NCBI GenBank assembly: GCA_945872195.1
Contig: CAMBZO010000157.1
Span: 1-6,484, forward strand
Direction of reading: 5' to 3'
Origin: Akkermansia muciniphila
GTDB taxonomy: Bacteria > Verrucomicrobiota > Verrucomicrobiia > Limisphaerales > SXTU01
Length of the DNA stretch: 6,484 bases
Shown: in pieces, positions 1 to 3,645 of the stretch
Layout: every line of letters begins with the position of its first letter
Position numbering within the stretch: position 1 is the stretch's first letter
Notes under the pieces: model-generated
What the model saw: the letters and a program-made list of their open reading frames with translations, nothing else
Database searches by the model: none
Told to the model about the DNA's origin: nothing
Position numbers and translations under genes: made by a program

Positions 1-112
1 ACCAACCAAGGCTGCGCACTCCGCCCGCAAAGCTGGCTGAATCTCGCGCAGCCAGGTCACAAACAAGCGGAGCCGGCGTGACGCTTTGACAAACAAATGG
101 GTTGCGCGTTCC

Positions 113-916
113 TCAGAAGCGCGAGACGGAGAGGAAACCCGTGGCGGCGGCGGCCTCGACGTAGAGCGTGACGATGGAGCCATCGCCAGTGAGCTGGGTC
201 TGCGACGCCGCGCCAGTCTCCGTGAGGCTGAAGGGCAAGGTGGCCGCTGGCGTTGTCATCGAAGTGCGCCGCTTGATTTCGTAGCGGAGCGTGCTGGTGG
301 TGGGGAAGGACAGGCGCATCCGGCGTCCGACCGCCGTGTTCACGAGCGCACCGGCCATTGCGAAACCAATGCCGGGGATTTCCACCTCCACCACGCTCGC
401 GCTCACGAGGCGCGCGGTGTAGCCCGTCAGGTCAAATCCCGCCGGGCCGGTGAGGACCACGCCCTGCGCGGTGAAGCGCGAGCCGTGGCACGTGCAGAGC
501 ATCGAGCCATCGGTTTCGGAGAACGTGTTCACCACGCAGCCGCTGTGGGTGCATTGCGAACTGACCGCCGCGAACGTGTTCGCGTCCGTGCGCGTGAGGA
601 TGACGGGATAAAGGGGCGTCGGCGCGGCGACGATGAGATGCACCGAGCCGGAGACCGACGCGAGCGCGGGAAAATCCGACAACGCCACGCGGACAATACC
701 CACGGGGTCTGCCGCGCGGGCAGCGGGAGAGAACAGTTCAGTCCACGGCAGGCCAGACGCCTCGACGAGCAGGACCGCACGCGCGGCGGACTTGAGGAAG
801 TTGCGACGGCCCCAACTGGATGCCTCCGGCTGCCCACGTTTCAGCGCGTCCACGCAGGACAAACAGCCCGGTGAAGGCAATTCAATCGGCGGCTGCGCGG
901 TCAACGGTGTGTTCAT
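113..916 (-). CDS. Tat-exported Rieske [2Fe-2S] protein with an added C-terminal domain
   Basis: Predicted 267-residue periplasmic electron-transfer protein. The Rieske cluster motif is complete: Cys122-Thr-His124 and Cys141-x-x-His144 can ligate the 2Fe-2S cluster, and Cys127 and Cys143 are placed to form the disulfide of high-potential Rieske proteins. A twin-arginine signal (GRRNFLK, residues 36-42), a hydrophobic stretch and an ARAAD cleavage-like site near residue 69 indicate folded export by Tat. The Rieske domain spans about residues 73-180. Residues 185-267 form an extra domain (LRYEIKRRTSM... to ...FLSVSRF) resembling the C-terminal module of the large protein at the right of the window. 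The start at 916 is chosen over an upstream Met at 970 because the extra 18 residues look non-coding. No Shine-Dalgarno is seen. A CLSC motif (residues 18-21) precedes the Tat signal. Cytochrome bc-type, arsenite-oxidase-type (AioB) or other partners are possible; no partner subunit is visible. The fold is secure, the substrate unknown. Confidence 0.88.
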   Translation of the reverse strand: MNTPLTAQPPIELPSPGCLSCVDALKRGQPEASSWGRRNFLKSAARAVLLVEASGLPWTELFSPAARAADPVGIVRVALSDFPALASVSGSVHLIVAAPTPLYPVILTRTDANTFAAVSSQCTHSGCVVNTFSETDGSMLCTCHGSRFTAQGVVLTGPAGFDLTGYTARLVSASVVEVEIPGIGFAMAGALVNTAVGRRMRLSFPTTSTLRYEIKRRTSMTTPAATLPFSLTETGAASQTQLTGDGSIVTLYVEAAAATGFLSVSRF

Positions 917-1000
917 GGCGGTCAAGTGGTGGTGAGTGTAGCAGCGCAGGGTCGCCACGCCATCGGGCACTTCACCGATTTCGGACTAAAGCACTTTGAT

Positions 1001-1056
1001 TTGTCACCGGCTTGCAACTTTGGCGTCACACAAGCGTAACCTCGCCAGCCTAGTCT
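1001..1056 (+). promoter_or_regulatory. Pho-box-like array of four 11-base-phased repeats upstream of pstS
   Basis: Seen directly: TTGTCAC (1001-1007), TTGCAAC (1012-1018), GCGTCAC (1023-1029) and GCGTAAC (1034-1040), each starting exactly 11 bases after the last. Known: PhoB/PhoP response regulators bind 7-base direct repeats (E. coli half-site CTGTCAY) at 11-base spacing, usually in place of a -35 element, with a -10 about ten bases further on. Here a weak TAGTCT lies at 1051-1056, ten bases after the last repeat. The first and third repeats fit the half-site best; the second and fourth are weaker. A role in phosphate-starvation induction of the PstS gene at 1092 is inferred. The array also lies in the divergent gap upstream of the Rieske gene. 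Confidence 0.5.
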
Positions 1057-1091
1057 CCTGCCAGACAGTTACGTCCAACCACTCGACACAT

Positions 1092-1943
1092 ATGAAAACT
1101 CTCGCCCGCACCCTCGCCCTCGCGCTCATGCTCGGCACCGTCGCCACCGCCTCGGCGGCCGGCAAAATCACCGTCAAAGGCTCCGACACCATGGTGGTCC
1201 TCGCCCAGAAGTGGGCGGAGGTGTATATGGTCAAGAATCCCACCGTCCAAATCCAGGTCACCGGGGGCGGCACGGGCACGGGCTTCGCCGCGCTCCAGAA
1301 CCAGACCACCGACCTCTGCAATGCCTCCCGCAAAATCAAGAGCAAGGAAGTCGAGACCTGCCTCAAGGCCTTCGGCAAGCGACCCACAGAATATCAGGTG
1401 TGTCTGGACGGCCTCGCGGTCTATGTGCACGACTCCAGCCCCATCAAGGAACTCACCGTCCAGCAAGTGGAGGCCCTCTTCACCGGCAAGCTGAAGAACT
1501 GGAAGGAAGTCGGCGGCCCCGACGCGCCGGTCACGCTCTACAGCCGTGAGAACAGCTCCGGCACCTATGAGTTCTTCAAGGAGCACGTCCTCGGCGGCAA
1601 GGATTTTGCCGCCAGCGCGCAGACCATGCCGGGCACCGCGTCCGTGCTTCAGGCGGTGGCGAAAGACAAACTCGGCATCGGCTACGGCGGCATCGCCTAC
1701 GGCGCGGGCGCGAAGCATCTCAAAATCAAGAAGGACGCCAGTTCCCCCGCCATCGAGCCGACCATTGAGACCGTGCAGAACGAGACCTATCCCATCTGGC
1801 GGCACCTGTTCATCTATGTGAATCCCGCCTTGGACAAGGGCGATGTGGCCGCCTACCTCAAGTGGATGCGCACCGCCGAAGGCCAGAAGGTCGTCAACGA
1901 CGTGGGCTACTTCCCCCTCCCCGCCAAGTCGCTCGCCAAGTAA
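1092..1943 (+). CDS. pstS: PstS-family phosphate-binding protein (periplasmic)
   Basis: A 283-residue periplasmic solute-binding protein expected to capture phosphate for a PstCAB ABC transporter. Residues 1-23 form a signal peptide (MKTLAR, a hydrophobic core, ATASAA). The mature protein opens with KITVKGSDTM (GSDTM at 30-34), has a glycine-rich anion-binding stretch GGGTGTGF (58-65), TTDLCNASRKI (72-82) and the family signature SRENSSGTYEFF (151-162), and ends with YLKWMRTAEGQKVV...GYFPLP, the usual PstS C-terminus. The start at 1092 puts the signal peptide at the N-terminus; an in-frame Met at 996 adds 32 residues running through the repeat array. No Shine-Dalgarno is present. The motif ASR (78-80) stands where E. 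coli PstS has ASD, as in a large second subgroup of the family. Three cysteines (76, 90, 104) are unusual in number. No pstC, pstA or pstB follows; the next gene is arsR, 72 bases on. Confidence 0.92.
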   Translation: MKTLARTLALALMLGTVATASAAGKITVKGSDTMVVLAQKWAEVYMVKNPTVQIQVTGGGTGTGFAALQNQTTDLCNASRKIKSKEVETCLKAFGKRPTEYQVCLDGLAVYVHDSSPIKELTVQQVEALFTGKLKNWKEVGGPDAPVTLYSRENSSGTYEFFKEHVLGGKDFAASAQTMPGTASVLQAVAKDKLGIGYGGIAYGAGAKHLKIKKDASSPAIEPTIETVQNETYPIWRHLFIYVNPALDKGDVAAYLKWMRTAEGQKVVNDVGYFPLPAKSLAK

Positions 1944-2015
1944 GCCCCCTGGCGGTCACGCCCGGTGCGAAAGTCCTCCCGTTCTGGCGCTGCTTCGCGT
2001 AGCTAGTCGGGCCGC

Positions 2016-2372
2016 ATGAAGCAATCGAGCACCCCGGACTTGGTCTTTCGCGCGTTCTCCGACCCCACGCGCCTGCGCATCCTCTGCCTCCTCCGCCAGC
2101 GCGAGCTGTGCGTCGCGGACCTGGTCAGCATCCTGCGCGTGCCCCAGCCCACCGCCTCCCGCCACCTCGCCTACCTCCGCAAGGCCGGCCTCGTCGTGAC
2201 CCGCGACCAAGGCTCCTGGACCTTCTACGGCCTCGCCCCCGCCACCAACCCCTTCCACGAGAAACTCCTCGAATGCCTCACGCACTGCTTCCCCGAGGTC
2301 GCCAAGCTCAAGACCGACGCGGCCCGCGCCCAGAAGCTCCACCAGTCCGGCGGCTGCTGCCCCAAGCGATAA
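2016..2372 (+). CDS. arsR: ArsR-family metalloid-responsive repressor
   Basis: A 118-residue winged-helix repressor of the ArsR/SmtB family, expected to bind DNA as a dimer and let go when arsenite or a related metal ion binds. Family hallmarks in order are FSDPTRLRILCLL (residues 14-26), ELCVADL (30-36), the recognition helix PQPTASRHLAYLRKAGLV (43-60), and the wing GSWTFYGL (66-73). Length is typical. Classical E. coli-type ArsR binds As(III) through Cys32 and Cys34 of ELCVCDL. Here Cys32 is kept but the second position is Ala34, so the site must differ. Other cysteines are Cys24, Cys87, Cys91 and the tail pair Cys114-Cys115, so a C-terminal site is plausible (inference). The ATG lies only seven bases after a TAGTCG hexamer and has no Shine-Dalgarno. 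It heads the DUF6428-arsC block, which supports an arsenic role over another metal. Confidence 0.9.
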   Translation: MKQSSTPDLVFRAFSDPTRLRILCLLRQRELCVADLVSILRVPQPTASRHLAYLRKAGLVVTRDQGSWTFYGLAPATNPFHEKLLECLTHCFPEVAKLKTDAARAQKLHQSGGCCPKR

Positions 2373-2388
2373 ATCGGTTGCAAATCAT

Positions 2389-2404
2389 ATTCGCTTAAGC
2401 GAAT
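2389..2404. promoter_or_regulatory. Perfect 16-base palindrome, candidate ArsR operator
   Basis: ATTCGCTTAAGCGAAT is a perfect inverted repeat (8 + 8 bases) in an AT-rich island of otherwise GC-rich DNA, 17 bases after the arsR stop and 62 bases before the DUF6428 start. ArsR/SmtB repressors bind short inverted repeats of this size at the promoters they control. A possible -35 (TTGCAA, 2378-2383) places the palindrome in the promoter spacer, but no good -10 is seen, so the promoter itself is uncertain. No poly-T follows, so it is not an intrinsic terminator. It most likely controls DUF6428-arsC; no matching copy is found upstream of arsR. Confidence 0.6.
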
Positions 2405-2465
2405 GTCTTGCCCGAGCGACCGCTGGACAGCGCAGTGCCCTAGCAGACCGCTAACATCCGTCACC

Positions 2466-2945
2466 ATGACCGTCACCGAGTTCAAACAAACCCTCGCCGC
2501 CCACCCCGACCTCCCGCTGCGCTTCGTCCTGCCGGATGGCCAGCTCGTCCCCGCCCACGCGCACGTCACCGAAGTGGCGCGCGTGGACAAACACTTCGTG
2601 GACTGCGGCGGCACCCGCCGCGCCGAATCCCACTGCCGCCTCCAAGTCTGGGTCGCGGACGACCTGGACCACCGCCTGGCCGCCGGCAAACTGCACCGCA
2701 TCCTGGGCCTCGCCGCGCCCCTCCTCCCGCAGGAGAGCCTGCCCGTGGATGTCGAGTATGAGGCCGGCTACATCGCGCAGTTCCCGCTCGAGTCCCTCGC
2801 TCCGGTAAACGGTGAGCTGCACCTGCGCCTGGGCGTGCGCCACACCGCCTGCCTCGCGCCGGACAAATGCGGCGTGCCCCCGTCCGCCCCGCGCCCCATT
2901 GACTTTTCCGTGTTCCCCGTGCGCCCCCCGGCACGCTGCTGCTAA
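2466..2945 (+). CDS. DUF6428 family protein of the ars operon
   Basis: A 159-residue, probably cytoplasmic protein that I recognise as the DUF6428 family, often encoded between arsR and arsC in Bacteroidota and related phyla; its biochemical role is unknown. Recognisable stretches are LRFVLPDGQLVPAHAHVTEV (18-37), DKHFVDCGGT (41-50), LQVWVADDLDHRL (59-71) and HTACLAPDKCGVP (126-138). These contain repeated His and Cys residues (His31, His33, His43, Cys47, His69, Cys129, Cys135) that could bind a metal or metalloid (inference). The chain ends in Cys-Cys. There is no signal peptide or membrane segment. The start at 2466 is preferred because the upstream Met at 2403 lies inside the palindrome and adds 21 residues unlike the family. 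arsC begins 20 bases after the stop, so the two genes are almost certainly co-transcribed. No Shine-Dalgarno is seen. Family call fairly sure, function open. Confidence 0.8.
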   Translation: MTVTEFKQTLAAHPDLPLRFVLPDGQLVPAHAHVTEVARVDKHFVDCGGTRRAESHCRLQVWVADDLDHRLAAGKLHRILGLAAPLLPQESLPVDVEYEAGYIAQFPLESLAPVNGELHLRLGVRHTACLAPDKCGVPPSAPRPIDFSVFPVRPPARCC

Positions 2946-2965
2946 CCCCCTGCCCCTAGTTCACC

Positions 2966-3409
2966 ATGAAACAAAAAGTCCTGTTCGTCTGCATCCACAA
3001 CAGCGCCCGCAGCCAGATGGCTGAGGCCTTCCTCAACCAAACCTGCGGCGACCAGTTCGAGGCCCACAGCGCGGGCATCGAGCCGGGCAAGCTCAACCCC
3101 ATCGTCGTCGAGGCCATGCAGGAGATTGGCATCGACATCTCCGGCAACCAGGTCAAGGCCGTCTTCGACTATTTCAAGTCCGGCAAGATTTTCAGCCACG
3201 TCATCACCGTGTGTGACGAGGCCAGCGCCGAGCGCTGCCCCATCTTTCCCGGCGTGACCCAGCGGCTGCATTGGAGCTTCCCCGACCCCTCCAGCTTCAA
3301 GGGCACCCACGAGGAACGCCTCGCCGGCACCCGCACCGTGCGCGACACCATCAAAGCCAAGGTCGAGGCATGGTGTGAGGAAGTCTGCGCCGAACCTGTA
3401 GTGGCATAA
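2966..3409 (+). CDS. arsC: Arsenate reductase ArsC, thioredoxin-coupled (low-molecular-weight phosphatase fold)
   Basis: A 147-residue cytoplasmic enzyme that reduces arsenate to arsenite using thioredoxin. The P-loop CIHNSARS (Cys9 to Ser16, the CX5R signature with Arg15) begins the protein, as in the low-molecular-weight tyrosine phosphatase fold. Cys83 and Cys91 in VCDEASAERCPIFPG are the resolving cysteines corresponding to Cys82 and Cys89 of the S. aureus pI258 enzyme, with one extra residue between them. Asp107 in FPDPSSF is the catalytic acid position. With all three cysteines and the acid present it should be active as a reductase rather than a plain phosphatase. Length is slightly above the 131 residues of pI258 ArsC. 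It follows DUF6428 by 20 bases and is the last gene before an intrinsic terminator. The product arsenite needs an exporter, and none is encoded in this window. Confidence 0.93.
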   Translation: MKQKVLFVCIHNSARSQMAEAFLNQTCGDQFEAHSAGIEPGKLNPIVVEAMQEIGIDISGNQVKAVFDYFKSGKIFSHVITVCDEASAERCPIFPGVTQRLHWSFPDPSSFKGTHEERLAGTRTVRDTIKAKVEAWCEEVCAEPVVA

Positions 3410-3442
3410 GCGTCACTCTCCTGCCATTTGGCGGTGGTGAAC

Positions 3443-3475
3443 AAAAGGCCGCGACTTTTCAGTCGCGGCTTTTTT
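3443..3475 (+). terminator. Intrinsic terminator after arsC, probably bidirectional
   Basis: A perfect 9-base stem, GCCGCGACT (3448-3456) with AGTCGCGGC (3461-3469) and a TTTC loop, is followed by six T (3470-3475). AAAA at 3443-3446 gives a short T-run on the opposite strand, so it may also stop transcription arriving from the converging large gene. It lies about 40 bases after the arsC stop and ends the arsR-DUF6428-arsC block. Confidence 0.9.
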
Positions 3476-3525
3476 GCTTTGTTCCGGTTCATTCAGAGAC
3501 TCCTCGCGTCGTCTCCTACGGGTGG

Positions 3526-3574
3526 AAAAACAAGGCAGGCCCCAGCCGCACACGACTACGGACTGGAGCCTGCC
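3526..3574 (-). terminator. Intrinsic terminator for the large minus-strand gene
   Basis: On the minus strand GGCAGGC-T-CCAG (3574-3563) pairs with CTGG-G-GCCTGCC (3545-3534), giving a 7 + 4 base-pair stem with one mismatch and a 17-base loop. It is followed at once by TTGTTTTT (3533-3526). Stem plus T-tract is the classical Rho-independent layout. It lies about 70 bases past the stop codon of the large gene and faces the arsC terminator, insulating the two converging units. Confidence 0.75.
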
Positions 3575-3601
3575 ATCCCTTCACACGAAGGAATACCGGA
3601 G

Positions 3602-3631
3602 GGGCCGCCGGGATTTCTCCCCCGGCGGCCC
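3602..3631 (-). terminator. Strong GC hairpin just after the large gene's stop
   Basis: GGGCCGCCGGG (3602-3612) and CCCGGCGGCCC (3621-3631) form a perfect 11-base-pair stem with an 8-base loop, 14 bases beyond the stop codon of the minus-strand gene. No T-run follows on either strand, so it is not a standard intrinsic terminator. It may protect the mRNA 3' end or act together with the T-tailed hairpin further on. The structure is certain, the role inferred. Confidence 0.5.
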
Positions 3632-3645
3632 ATGAGTGTCAGCGC

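Noticed and set aside
1..112. Possible downstream minus-strand gene starting with GTG at 60 (reads VTWLREIQPALRAE...).
   Set aside because: Only 20 codons are visible, another frame also stays open, and no motif is recognisable, so it cannot be supported.
86..874. Long plus-strand reading frame of 262 codons.
   Set aside because: It lies antisense to the Rieske gene, is Arg/Gly-rich without motifs, and is explained by GC-rich third positions of the real gene.
113..916. Identification of the Rieske protein as the arsenite oxidase small subunit (AioB) because of the nearby ars genes.
   Set aside because: It is much longer than AioB, has an extra C-terminal domain, is divergently encoded, and no AioA is visible.
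996..1091. Upstream Met start for pstS (adds 32 residues).
   Set aside because: It would run through the repeat array and bury the signal peptide; the start at 1092 gives a normal N-terminus.
1992..2003. GCTTCGCGTAGC, an imperfect inverted repeat just before arsR, considered as a second ArsR operator.
   Set aside because: It has two mismatched positions and does not match the perfect palindrome at 2389.
2403..2465. Upstream Met start for the DUF6428 gene (adds 21 residues).
   Set aside because: The codon lies inside the palindrome and the extra residues are unlike the family's N-terminus.
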